Shown here: one piece after another, positions 39,686 to 48,101 of the stretch
Position numbering within the stretch: the first letter of the stretch is position 1
Layout of the letters: each line of letters begins with the position of its first letter
Source: Sporanaerobacter acetigenes DSM 13106
Lineage (GTDB): Bacteria; Bacillota; Clostridia; Tissierellales; Sporanaerobacteraceae
Reading direction: 5' to 3'
Assembly: GCF_900130025.1 (NCBI RefSeq)
Contig: NZ_FQXR01000003.1
Coordinates: 248,001-312,000, forward strand
Length of the DNA stretch: 64,000 nucleotides
The notes under the pieces: model-generated
What the model was told of the DNA's origin: nothing
What the model saw: the letters and a program-made list of their open reading frames with translations, nothing else
The model's database searches: none
Position numbers and translations under genes: made by a program

Positions 39686-40915
39686 TTAAATATCTTCTCT
39701 CGAAAAAGGCATACTCATACATCTTGGACCTCCACGTCCCCTCACTAATTCAGAACTGTCCAATCTATGAACTATAATGCCATTGTCCTCTAAAATCCTA
39801 TTTGTAATATAATTTCTTCCATAAACAATCACTTCTCCTGGAGCAATAGCCAAAGTATTCGATCCATCATTCCATTGTTCTCTGGCTGCATCTACAATAT
39901 TTCCACCACCACATCTTATTAAAGATACTTTGTCCAATTTCAAATATTTCATGAGTATATCTTCTAATTCGCTTTCTTCTTTTTCTATAGATAATTTTTC
40001 TTTGCCATGTACACTTTTAGTAATAGAAAATACAGTTAATGGTCCTTCTATTTCTGGATGTATAGTAAATTTGTTATAATCAATCATAGTAAATACTGTA
40101 TCAAGATGCATAAAAGCTCTCTTTTTAGGAATGTCAAAAGCTAGAACAGTTTTAAAGCCACTATCTGACCACAATATGTTTCTAGCAAATTTTTCAATAG
40201 CTGCTGAATCAGTTCTCTGTGAGATACCAACTGCCATGACTTCATTGTTTAATATCAAGATGTCTCCGCCTTCAATAGAATACCTTTCATCCCTATTATA
40301 CCAAATAGGAATATCTACGTCTTTAAATTTTGGATGATATTCAAAAATATATTTTGCAAAAAGAGTTTCTCGATTTCTAGTCTCTGTCCTCATATGATTT
40401 ATGCAAACACCATTTCCAACTATAGCAAAAGGATCCCTTGTAAAATACAAATTTGGCATAGGATCTAATATAAATGGATAATCGCAATCAAGCATATCAG
40501 ATAAAGAATGAATTTTATGATTCTTGATTTCAGTTTTTCTAATTCCTGCCATCATTTTGTCAACAAGTTCACTATTTGATAAACTGTCAAAATATTCTTT
40601 TATTGTTTCCCTACTTCCTTCACCAACAACACTTGATTCATCAAGAAAATCGTCAATAAACTTTTCTCTCACTTTCCCATTTGCAATTGCTTCGCTTGCC
40701 AAATCCTCTAAATATATTACTTCTACTCCGTTCTCATTAAATATTCTAGCAAATTCGTCATGCTCCTTAATCGCATTTTCAAGATAAGGTATGTCATCAA
40801 ACAATAGCCTATCTAAACAATCTGGTACCAAATTTTCCAGTTCTTTTCCTGGACGATGTAACAACACAGTATTTAATTTTCCAATTTCAGATTTTACATT
40901 CAATGGATTTTTCAA
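39686..40915 (-). CDS. arcA: Arginine deiminase
   Basis: Converts arginine to citrulline and ammonia, the first step of substrate-level ATP generation from arginine. Guanidino-modifying fold with FTRDPFA near 158-164, the HMRTETR segment, IEGGDIL near 214-220 and the catalytic Cys near the end in [11 protein letters not shown]. 409 aa. The start codon is TTG after a strong GGGGGAG. First gene of arcABC, with a strong promoter and ARG-box-like sites upstream. Confidence 0.97.
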   Translation of the reverse strand: MKNPLNVKSEIGKLNTVLLHRPGKELENLVPDCLDRLLFDDIPYLENAIKEHDEFARIFNENGVEVIYLEDLASEAIANGKVREKFIDDFLDESSVVGEGSRETIKEYFDSLSNSELVDKMMAGIRKTEIKNHKIHSLSDMLDCDYPFILDPMPNLYFTRDPFAIVGNGVCINHMRTETRNRETLFAKYIFEYHPKFKDVDIPIWYNRDERYSIEGGDILILNNEVMAVGISQRTDSAAIEKFARNILWSDSGFKTVLAFDIPKKRAFMHLDTVFTMIDYNKFTIHPEIEGPLTVFSITKSVHGKEKLSIEKEESELEDILMKYLKLDKVSLIRCGGGNIVDAAREQWNDGSNTLAIAPGEVIVYGRNYITNRILEDNGIIVHRLDSSELVRGRGGPRCMSMPFSREDI

Positions 40916-40987
40916 AGGTACTCCCCCTTTTTATGCACTAATATACATTTGAAACACTTTTCAAACGAAAGGATATTTTATAGTTAA

Positions 40988-41017
40988 ATTATAACTTTAA
41001 ATTGTCATTCATGTCAA
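40988..41017 (-). promoter_or_regulatory. Promoter of arcABC
   Basis: Minus strand TTGACA (41012-41017), an 18-base spacer and TATAAT (40988-40993), both consensus hexamers, about 70 bases before arcA. Confidence 0.85.
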
Positions 41018-41022
41018 GCAAA

Positions 41023-41057
41023 AATAAATATTTATTCATGCAGTGTATGTTTATACA
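41023..41057 (-). promoter_or_regulatory. ARG-box-like operators upstream of the arc promoter
   Basis: CATGAATAAATATTTATT (41023-41040, minus strand) closely resembles the Bacillus ARG box; a second near-palindrome, TGTATG-TT-TATACA (plus strand, 41044-41057), is adjacent. Both lie just upstream of the -35, the position expected for arginine-dependent activation by ArgR/AhrC. Assignment is by eye. Confidence 0.5.
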
Positions 41058-41092
41058 TTTTTGTGATGCATTTTAGTGCAAATGTTTTCTTT

Positions 41093-41120
41093 AAGTATAA
41101 ATACAAGCATATTTATACTT
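41093..41120. repeat. Inverted repeat at the microprotein stop
   Basis: Eleven-bp arms (AAGTATAAATA and TATTTATACTT) around CAAGCA, overlapping the stop codon of the 29-residue frame. No T-run follows on the minus strand. It may be a weak terminator, or an operator half of the arc control region. Confidence 0.4.
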
Positions 41121-41202
41121 TTCTATTTCTATTCATTCTATTTAAAGACCATATTACAAGCAACATCCCAGCCATAACGAGCAAATAACCATCAGGTTTC
41201 AT
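41113..41202 (-). CDS. 29-residue membrane microprotein upstream of arcA
   Basis: A short reading frame beginning MKPDGYLLVMAGML and ending NRMNRNRKV. It has one TM helix (about residues 6-20) and a basic C-terminal tail, so the tail should be cytoplasmic. The ATG at 41200-41202 is preceded by AAGGGGG at eight bases, and a TATAAT -10 lies about 20 bases further upstream. It lies ~200 bases before arcA on the same strand with its own promoter-like sequence. It is too short for standard gene callers. Function unknown; I infer a real gene from the ribosome site and composition. Confidence 0.6.
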   Translation of the reverse strand: MKPDGYLLVMAGMLLVIWSLNRMNRNRKV

Positions 41203-41326
41203 TTTCCCAGCCCCCTTGTGTATTTATTATATCACAAGTTTATTTTCCTTTGAAAATTACTTTTTCCTTAAAAAAATGATAAAATATATAATAGTAAAGA
41301 TATTAATAGGTATATGAGGTGAAAAT

Positions 41327-42211
41327 ATGACAGAAAAAATATATCTCAAAAATCCATATATAACTGAAATAAATGCAAGAATAATAGAAAAAAAATATAA
41401 TAACAACAAATTTCATTTAAAACTTGATAGAACTATATTTTATCCAAACCTTGCCGGTGGACAACCTAGAGATAAAGGAACTATAAATGGTATAGAAGTA
41501 ATAGACACATATGAGGAAAATAATGATATCATTCATATAATCAACGAAAATATAGACAACAGCAAAGTTCAGTTGTCTATAGATTGGGATACCAGATTAG
41601 ATCATATGCAGCAGCATACAGGTCAGCATCTCCTTTCTTCAGTATTTTATAAACTATACAGTGCAGAAACTGTAGGTTTTCATATTGGAGAAGATTGTGT
41701 GTACATTGACATTACTCTACCCAAATTAGAACGTGAAGATATAAAACGAGTAGAAATTGTTGCGAACAAAATTATCTATTCAAACTTTTCAATAAATACT
41801 TATATTGTTCAAAAAAATGATTTGACTAAAATACCATTACGAGAAAAACCTATTGTAGATTCAAATATTAGAATTGTAGAAATAGATGAAATAGATTATT
41901 CTCCTTGTTGTGGCACTCATCATAGAAATACAGGAGAAATAGGTATGATAAAAATAAGAAAGTGGGAAAAATACAAAGGAAATACTAGAGTTGAATTTGT
42001 CTGTGGAAACAGAGCTTTAAAGAACTACTCACAAATAAATTCACAAATAAATGATATTTCTGATCTTCTTTCTACAAAAGATACAGATGTATATGAAAAA
42101 ATAGAAAAACTTTACACTCAAAAAGAAGAATTAGAAAAAGAAAACATTGCTCTTAAAAAAGAACTCTTGAAATACAGATGTGAAAAACTCATAAATAAAG
42201 AGGAGTTTTAG
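41327..42211 (+). CDS. Alanyl-tRNA editing protein (AlaX-type)
   Basis: Free-standing homologue of the AlaRS editing domain, which hydrolyses mischarged Ser-tRNA-Ala or Gly-tRNA-Ala. The zinc-site motifs are intact: HTGQH (H97, H101) and CCGTHH (C195, H199). An N-terminal tRNA-synthetase-like beta domain (about 1-85) and a C-terminal coiled coil (about 235-290) give 294 aa, the longer AlaX-M type. The ATG follows GAGGTGAAAAT. It is transcribed away from the arc genes and converges on the ATPase gene. Confidence 0.88.
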   Translation: MTEKIYLKNPYITEINARIIEKKYNNNKFHLKLDRTIFYPNLAGGQPRDKGTINGIEVIDTYEENNDIIHIINENIDNSKVQLSIDWDTRLDHMQQHTGQHLLSSVFYKLYSAETVGFHIGEDCVYIDITLPKLEREDIKRVEIVANKIIYSNFSINTYIVQKNDLTKIPLREKPIVDSNIRIVEIDEIDYSPCCGTHHRNTGEIGMIKIRKWEKYKGNTRVEFVCGNRALKNYSQINSQINDISDLLSTKDTDVYEKIEKLYTQKEELEKENIALKKELLKYRCEKLINKEEF

Positions 42212-42247
42212 ATTTTATGCCTAAACTCCTCTTCAATAGAAAATCTT

Positions 42248-43300
42248 TTATAAATTTTCAATTTCACTAATGATATATTCTTTTTCCTTATTCACTCCAT
42301 CAAAGTCAATAGCAAGATGATAATATTTTTCTAAAATATCATGATTTGCTTTGGCATTAAATAAATTAGATATTCCTAAATCCATTAGTTCTTTATAAAC
42401 TTTATAATCATTTTCATTTTTTCTTGAAGTATCAAAATATTTATTTAAATCTATTTTTTTTAAATAATTGTCTCCTATTGTAGCACTAGTTGTAAATCCT
42501 ATACTTAGCTCTGGAATCAGGACTGTATTTATTTTTTGTGGAATAAAAGGATCATGATAAACTTCTACATAGTAGCCTCTAATTTTGCTATTTTCATAAA
42601 CTCTATCTAATAACATAGTTTTACCAGTACCATAGTCTCCAGTTACAAAATACACCCTTTCTAAGCCTTCTAAAAGAGTATCTGTATAATCTACAAAGCC
42701 ACTGGGAGTAAATGCACTACCAAATAGATGTCTTTCACCACCCAATAGGTTTTTATTCCCTTCTGTAGAATATATTTCTGCTATTAAATCTAATATCATT
42801 CTATTCATACTTTTAAAATCAACACATTCACTATTTTCTTCTATTATTTGATTTAGTATTTGTCTAGCAGCTCTAAAATATGAATAGGTTCTTCTATAAC
42901 AGTTTTTGTTGCCACTTTTCGCATTTATTATGATATCTTTATTTTCCATAAGCTTTTCACTATCTATATATCTTCCAAGATCAATTATCTCATCCATTAT
43001 CCCAGGAAGTTCTGGATCTATTATGTGGGGTGCTGTTCCATCTAATATGGCAATATCTAGTTCCTGTACAACTATTCCATCTACTGAATATCTATCTGAA
43101 GGGCAATGATGATATTCAATACCATATCCTTTTTCTAGCATTTCATCTCCAATTTCAGTCATGATTGTAGATTTTCCTGAGCCTGGCCCACCCTTCAAAA
43201 TAAATTTTTTCTTATGTATATTGTTGGTAATATACTTGTGATATGAAAAAAAACCTTCTGAAGTATTTCCTCCAGGAAACATCCTCTTTATACCTATCAC
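42248..43300 (-). CDS. Double P-loop ATPase (PRK06851-like), unknown role
   Basis: Two nucleotide-binding halves: Walker A GGPGSGKST (37-45) and a second, VTGDYGTGKTM, near 220-230. The protein resembles the PRK06851 family of Clostridia and Bacillus, whose function is unknown. 350 aa. Segments such as YHHCPSDRYSVDGIVV and FGSAFTPSGFVDY are well formed, so it is probably intact. It converges with the AlaX gene and is followed upstream by the Usp-like gene. A switch or kinase-like role is possible but not shown. Confidence 0.75.
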   Translation of the reverse strand: MIGIKRMFPGGNTSEGFFSYHKYITNNIHKKKFILKGGPGSGKSTIMTEIGDEMLEKGYGIEYHHCPSDRYSVDGIVVQELDIAILDGTAPHIIDPELPGIMDEIIDLGRYIDSEKLMENKDIIINAKSGNKNCYRRTYSYFRAARQILNQIIEENSECVDFKSMNRMILDLIAEIYSTEGNKNLLGGERHLFGSAFTPSGFVDYTDTLLEGLERVYFVTGDYGTGKTMLLDRVYENSKIRGYYVEVYHDPFIPQKINTVLIPELSIGFTTSATIGDNYLKKIDLNKYFDTSRKNENDYKVYKELMDLGISNLFNAKANHDILEKYYHLAIDFDGVNKEKEYIISEIENL

Positions 43301-43355
43301 GAAATTCCTCCTTCAATATTAATTTTAAAGGCTAATACAACATACATCTATACTT

Positions 43356-43736
43356 TTATAATATGACAAATTCTACTTCTGGTAACATTTTATTTAATTT
43401 AAAAGTTAAGTTTTGACTTCCTCCGCCATCTGCATCTGGCGATGCTCCCATGAGTATATGGGTAATCTTATTTTTCACTGCAAAATCTTCTATAGTTTTA
43501 ACCACATCTTTCGATCTTAATACAGTTAAATTAGCCCCAACCTTTTTTGATACATTAAATAAATATTCTAAAGCTTCCCCATCACTATTATTATTTAAAA
43601 AATTGTCTTTTTCATTCACTACATGTATTACAAATAATTTATCATTATCAGTCTTTAACATCTCATAGCCACTTAGTATCAATCTTTCACAAGTTTTCTG
43701 TTGAGTAACACATACCATGATATTTTTATTCTTCAT
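43356..43736 (-). CDS. Universal-stress-protein-like protein
   Basis: 126 aa with a UspA/KdpD-Usp type fold: IMVCVTQQKTCERLILSGY at the N-terminus, VIHVV strand, an ANLTVLRSKDVVKTIEDFAV middle and THILMGASPDADGG near the nucleotide-loop position. The canonical G-2x-G-9x-G(S/T) ATP motif is not clear, so nucleotide binding is uncertain. The ATG at 43734-43736 follows GGAGG; the preceding TTG is part of the spacer. A TATAAT -10 lies about 30 bases before the ribosome site. Confidence 0.65.
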   Translation of the reverse strand: MKNKNIMVCVTQQKTCERLILSGYEMLKTDNDKLFVIHVVNEKDNFLNNNSDGEALEYLFNVSKKVGANLTVLRSKDVVKTIEDFAVKNKITHILMGASPDADGGGSQNLTFKLNKMLPEVEFVIL

Positions 43737-43834
43737 CAAAAATCCTCCTTTTAAAAAAGTACGGCCATTATTATTATATCATGAATAAGCTCATAGGTTT
43801 TCTTAATTTTTGTTAACTATTTAACATATAAATA

Positions 43835-43881
43835 GCCCTCACCTCATGACAAGTAACGATTTCATGCCATAAAGTGAGGGC
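43835..43881. repeat. Inverted repeat next to a REP-like element
   Basis: Eight-bp perfect arms (GCCCTCAC and GTGAGGGC) enclose 31 bases that themselves contain CATGA and TCATG halves. No T-run follows. It lies between the Usp gene and the REP-like palindrome and may be part of the same composite repeat. Confidence 0.5.
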
Positions 43882-43891
43882 TTTACTACTT

Positions 43892-43922
43892 TGCGACAGT
43901 GAGAACCGTCCCCGCTGTAGCA
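43892..43922. repeat. REP-like imperfect palindrome, copy 1
   Basis: Arms TGCGACAG and CTGTAGCA (one mismatch) enclose TGAGAACCGTCCCCG. The same TGCGACAG arm recurs at 48102. GAACCGTCCC-containing palindromes are familiar dispersed repeats of Clostridia; here no transposase accompanies it. Confidence 0.6.
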
Positions 43923-43925
43923 AAA

Positions 43926-44041
43926 AATCAAAAAACGAATAGAGCATCCTCAATAAGGACGCTCTATTGCCGACAAAGTGCCAACTTTGTCATATCTGAA
44001 TAATTTCGTACCAGTAGGTCGCCAAACCTACTATAACTGTA
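43926..44041 (-). ncRNA. Candidate structured small RNA with own promoter and terminator
   Basis: A consensus promoter (44047-44075) points into a stretch with no reading frame. The predicted transcript of about 110 nt folds into three hairpins: GTAGGT/ACCTAC with loop TTGGCG (44014-44031), GACAAAGT/ACTTTGTC with loop TGGC (43972-43991), and a terminator stem AATAGAGC/GCTCTATT with an inner stem (43938-43968), followed by CGTTTTTTGATTTTTT. Both upstream loops show TGGC. It lies directly after a PemK/MazF-like gene on the same strand. I do not recognise it as a known RNA class; attenuator, antitoxin RNA or regulator are all possible. Confidence 0.6.
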
Positions 44042-44049
44042 TCTACAGT
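44036..44049. promoter_or_regulatory. 14-bp perfect palindrome at the small-RNA start
   Basis: ACTGTATCTACAGT overlaps the -10 hexamer and the expected first transcribed bases of the small RNA. It is well placed for a repressor operator, or to form a tiny 5' hairpin. Confidence 0.45.
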
Positions 44050-44075
44050 ATACTATATTATATGCATATTGTCAA
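44047..44075 (-). promoter_or_regulatory. Strong sigma-A promoter of the small RNA
   Basis: TTGACA (44070-44075), exactly 17 bases, TATACT (44047-44052). It begins four bases after the stop codon of the PemK/MazF-like gene and has no downstream reading frame until the Usp gene. Confidence 0.8.
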
Positions 44076-44078
44076 TTT

Positions 44079-44711
44079 TTATTTCATATTTTCTATTTTA
44101 TCTGTTAAGTAATCTACTTTCCCTTTTAGCGAATGAATGGTATTCTGTTGTTTCGTTAAAATGTCTGACATTCCTAAAGCATTAAACAATTTCATATCTA
44201 TCTCATCAACTTCTTCTTTTAGAGTACATACTTTTAATAGAATTCTCTCTTTACCAACAGTTTTTATTTGCCCTAGATCAATAATTCCTGTTAAAAATGA
44301 AGATTGTTTTTTTTCATTAAGGTACTCATATCTACCTTTTATAGGAATTTGAATATCCCGTATAGTTAATTTACTATTTGATATGATTGCACAGGTAAAT
44401 ACTGGAGACTTAAAGTTATAAGCATTGGATTGAAGAACTACACAAGGCCTAATTTTATTTTCTTCACTCCCTATGTTTTCTCCCAAATCAACAAAATAAA
44501 CTTCTCCTCTCTTAACCGTCCACTTCCTTTGATGTTTTTTCCCATCCTCATAACAAATTTTCCTAGTAGTCCAATTTATAATCTTTTGTGTCTTCCCAAG
44601 TTCAATTTTCATATTGCTAGCATCCCCTTTTATATTTAATTGAATTTTTATAACCTTGTCATTCAAAATTGTAACCTCATACTTTATCTTTTCTTTTCCT
44701 TTCCTTTTCAT
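44079..44711 (-). CDS. PemK/MazF-like protein with N- and C-terminal extensions
   Basis: The core (about 68-165) matches PemK/MazF mRNA interferases: KRGEVYFVDLG, KIRPCVVLQSNAYN, TCAIISN, the SFLTGIIDLGQI strand and a KERIL-type turn. An N-terminal extension of about 65 residues and a C-terminal helical tail (about 170-210) with coiled-coil character are unusual. The first ATG (44711) is four bases from the previous stop and lacks a clear ribosome site; the ATG at 44610-44612, behind AAAGGGG, gives 177 aa and may be the true start. No antitoxin gene adjoins it. It may act as a standalone RNase or be inactive. Confidence 0.7.
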   Translation of the reverse strand: MKRKGKEKIKYEVTILNDKVIKIQLNIKGDASNMKIELGKTQKIINWTTRKICYEDGKKHQRKWTVKRGEVYFVDLGENIGSEENKIRPCVVLQSNAYNFKSPVFTCAIISNSKLTIRDIQIPIKGRYEYLNEKKQSSFLTGIIDLGQIKTVGKERILLKVCTLKEEVDEIDMKLFNALGMSDILTKQQNTIHSLKGKVDYLTDKIENMK

Positions 44712-44715
44712 CTAT

Positions 44716-46816
44716 CTACTTTTTAATTATCCCAAATGGTCTTGCCTCTTTTAAATTATAATCAGCATTTACTACACCATAAAAATTATTTATCCCTTCT
44801 TCTAATATAACTATAGGAACTTTAAATTTTACTTCTTGAGATGTACCACCTTTGGATTTTATATTTATACTCTCTATCACCTTGTCTCCTCTATATAGAT
44901 CTACTACAGTTGGTATCTCTTTTTCTGTCCCTTTTAAATTTACATTATAACTTAATTCTATTTCCCCTTTATCTTTTTTATCTACTTCTATTTTATGTTT
45001 ATTTGCTATTATCTCAAAATCTTCTTCACCAGGAATTACTACTTTAATTTCTAATATATTATTTTCTAATTGATCAGCACGTTCATATTCTATAGGATAA
45101 GGTTTGGTTAAATTAAAATCACTATTTACTACGGCATAAAATTTATGTTCACCTTTACTTAAACCTTCTAAATTTAACTTCATATCTATGTCTTCAATTA
45201 TCTCTTCCTCACCATTAGTAGTCCCCTTTAACTCGATTTCTTTCTTGTTTATTTCCTTTCCTTTTTCATCATATAAAATTACATTTGTTTTCTTATTATC
45301 TTCTGTTATATCAAAAACTTTAAAAACAGTCATTAAAATATCTAATTCTTTTTGATTTTCTTCTACTTTATATTCTAAAGGTTTCTCTTCTTCAGTATAT
45401 TCATCATTAGGCTCTCTTCCCAATATTCCTAATTCTAAACTTTGGATACTTAAACCTCCATATATAATATTATTTTCATATCCCCCAGCTTTATATTCTT
45501 TTAACCCTTTAATATCATCAAACATTCCTAATAATGCATTAATATCTTGTCTTTTATTTTTCTCTAAATGCCCTAAATTTAAACCTACTACTGTATTCAT
45601 TCCAGCTATAGGATTATCATATTCATCAACGAACATACTTAAAGGAGAATTCTGTGATGCATATTTAGAATTAAATACTGAAGTTTTTAAATCTAAATAT
45701 ATTGTTTGATAATCATTTAATAAATTCCAATCTATTTCTACAGGTATCAACATTGTTAATATACCTATCTTACGATCTCGAGCAAACCAATAATCTAATT
45801 GTGTTCCTTTTGGTAATTCTTTTCTTAAATTTGAAATAAGATCATCATTTAAATTCATATATTCAGAAGGAGCTGATACTACATAAAATATAGAAGTTTT
45901 CCCTTTTACTCTTTCTAATCCTTTTACTTTATAATCAAATGTAAACCTTATTGATCCATCTGGCTTTACAGTTGTTCCTTTAAATCCTTCTTGTTTTACC
46001 ATTATATCTACAGGCTCTGTTGGTTTTATATAGTAAGTCCTATGTGTAGAACCATTAGCTGTATTAAACCATACTACTGCCTGTCCATTATTTCTTGATG
46101 TTGGAGGTACTGTTATTGTTACTGCTTTTAAAAATTTATCTAAATCTCCTCCAAAATTATGTGTAAAAATCTTTTCCTCCTGCAAATTCAGGTGTTCTAT
46201 TTACTACATTTTTTGCCCATCGTTCTAATACATATCTACCACATTTCAGTTTATCATCTTTAGGTGCATTTTTCCCTAAATATAATTCTCCTACTTTTTT
46301 AATATCATTATAACCTGTTTGATATGGTCTTACTTTACCTGACCATTTTATTTTATGATCTTTATATTTAGTTGTATCTTTTATTATTTGAGGATTTGAC
46401 ATAGGATCTTCATTATATTCTATGTTTGTTACATATCTTCCATCTTTTGTGTATCCTAAATATAAGGCTTTTCCATATCTATCATGCTTTTGTTCTTGCT
46501 TAGGTATTAATGATCCATACCCATAATACATTACATTTTTTAATAATACTGAATCAAAGTTTAAGTCATAATTAAATATGCTATCTTTAGGTGGAAATGC
46601 ATGTGTCCAATAATATGTCCAAAACTCTCTTGCATCTTCTTTGGTTTTAAAACTTGTTGGATATGCCTTTAAAGCCTTTTTAATCTCTGCAAAACTCTTT
46701 ATCTTTGATAAATCTATTGTGTTATCCCCTTTTTCATCACTTGCAAAGGCACCCCCAGTAAATGAGAGTGCCATTATTATTAACATTATTATACTTATAT
46801 ATCTCTTTTTCTTCAT
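44716..46816 (-). pseudogene. Exported repeat protein, split by a frameshift
   Basis: Two overlapping frames make one ~699-aa product if one base is removed. The 5' part (46816 to 46157) has a signal peptide (MKKKRYISIIMLIIMALSF, ending at an Ala-Ser site) and ends at a TAA; the 3' part (from about 46185 to 44716) resumes in the next frame as THNFGGDLDKFLKAV. The break is near a T5 run (46165-46169). The C-terminal ~190 residues contain two related beta-rich repeats ending FYAVVNSDFNL and FYGVVNADYNL. I do not recognise the family; the signal peptide and repeats suggest a surface protein. The start is the ATG at 46814-46816 behind GGGGGAAAGGG. A sequencing error cannot be excluded. Confidence 0.65.
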
Positions 46817-46832
46817 TCCCTTTCCCCCTCTT

Positions 46833-47939
46833 TTATTCCCAATTTGAAAAACCAAATCTTAAGGTCATTTCTCCATATCCTCCAGCAGGTTCTACACAAC
46901 CATATTTACCAAAATCATAATATTGTGGAACTTTATCTTTCATATGCTTTACTTCTATTATGTTTATTACCTCTTTTATATCACTATCTGTAAATCTTCC
47001 TGTTGATTTTAATAAATCTATTATTAATGGCTTGTTTTCTTTGTAGTCCTCAAAAAATATATTAAACCCAGTGGAATCATCAGTATAACTTATTATAGTT
47101 CTATTTGTACTCTTTTCTTTTAATTCAAACCCTGTACCAGGATCTCCACCATCATCAACCTTTAGTCCATACTTATCCGCTACTTTGTTTGCAAAGGCAT
47201 AACTGCTATTATTCTTTTCTACTTACTTTATTCCTTTTTCTTCTGCTAGTTTCTTGAAATCTTCATCTGTGACTACTGTTTCATCTTTTGGTACTCCTTT
47301 TATTCCACCCATCTCTCTTGCTCCTACAGTTGATGGCTTACCTTTAAATGTTGTTACACCTTTTGTTTCTAATCTCCTTAAAAAGGCTACTGCCTCTGCT
47401 CTTTTTACTGCAGAATCTTTGTCATAACTTTCAAAATCTAATCTTCCACTTATTTTCCCATCACTTAAATCATTTTCATATAAATAATATATGGCTTGTC
47501 TTTCATTTAAATTAAATCCATTCTTAGCTGCTACTATCCTTGCTAATTGCCCTCTTGATAATCCTGTATTCTTTACTTTATCACTTTTATATCCTCCTAA
47601 AGGTATTGCATATTCCTCTAAGGCATCATATACCTCTTTTGCCCAATGCTCTCCTTCTTTAACTTTTAAATTACTTACATCTAATACTTTTGCATAACCA
47701 GTCATTAACTTTGCAAATTCTGCCTCGTTCACCTGCTTTTTAGGTTTAAAAGTCCCATCAGGATACCCTTCTACTATCCCTTCTTTTACTCCCCATCTTA
47801 CAGGTTCCTTTGCCCATTGTTCTGTTACATCTTTGAAGTCTATATTATCTGCATAAGTATTATTTGATAAAAATGCTAAAACTAATATTCCCATTAGTAG
47901 TCTCTTTATATTCTTTTTACCTTTTCTTTCTCTTTTCAT
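46833..47939 (-). pseudogene. SLH-domain surface protein interrupted by an in-frame TAA
   Basis: From the ATG at 47937-47939 (behind GGGGG) the frame encodes a signal peptide and S-layer-homology repeats: the first, FKDVTEQWAKEPVRWGVKEG then YPDGTFKP, is clear; two weaker ones follow to about residue 200. A TAA at 47223-47225 (codon 239) ends it. The same frame then continues without interruption for 129 codons (AFANKVADKYGLKVDDGG... to FGFSNWE) to a TAA at 46833, and this part has no start of its own. So a 368-codon gene has gained a stop, or the halves are read separately. SLH domains bind pyruvylated wall polymers. Confidence 0.7.
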
Positions 47940-48050
47940 TATCAAAACCCCCTGTATTCATATTTGTTATATTTATTATAACAGATATGGGCAAAAGTGG
48001 AATATGTATATAATAAACCAGATAAATTTTGGAATGAATTAAAAAATCAA

Positions 48051-48080
48051 AAAATAAAAAAGGCTTCCAATGAAAGCTTT
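48051..48080 (-). terminator. Terminator downstream of the stalk-domain gene
   Basis: Minus-strand arms GCTTTC and GGAAGC around ATT, followed by CCTTTTTTATTTTTTG. It ends the transcript of the gene at 48126-49025, below the REP-like palindrome. Confidence 0.7.
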
Positions 48081-48101
48081 TAGCAATCAAGGAAACCTTT
48101 T

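Noticed and set aside
41042-41080. Crp/Fnr-like site TGTGATGCATTTTAGTGCA upstream of arcA
   Set aside because: Only one half fits; the right half does not match TCACA, so ArcR-type control cannot be claimed.
43835-43922. Possible CRISPR-like or riboswitch structure
   Set aside because: No repeated spacer units; the palindromes differ in sequence and spacing, so repeat elements explain them better.
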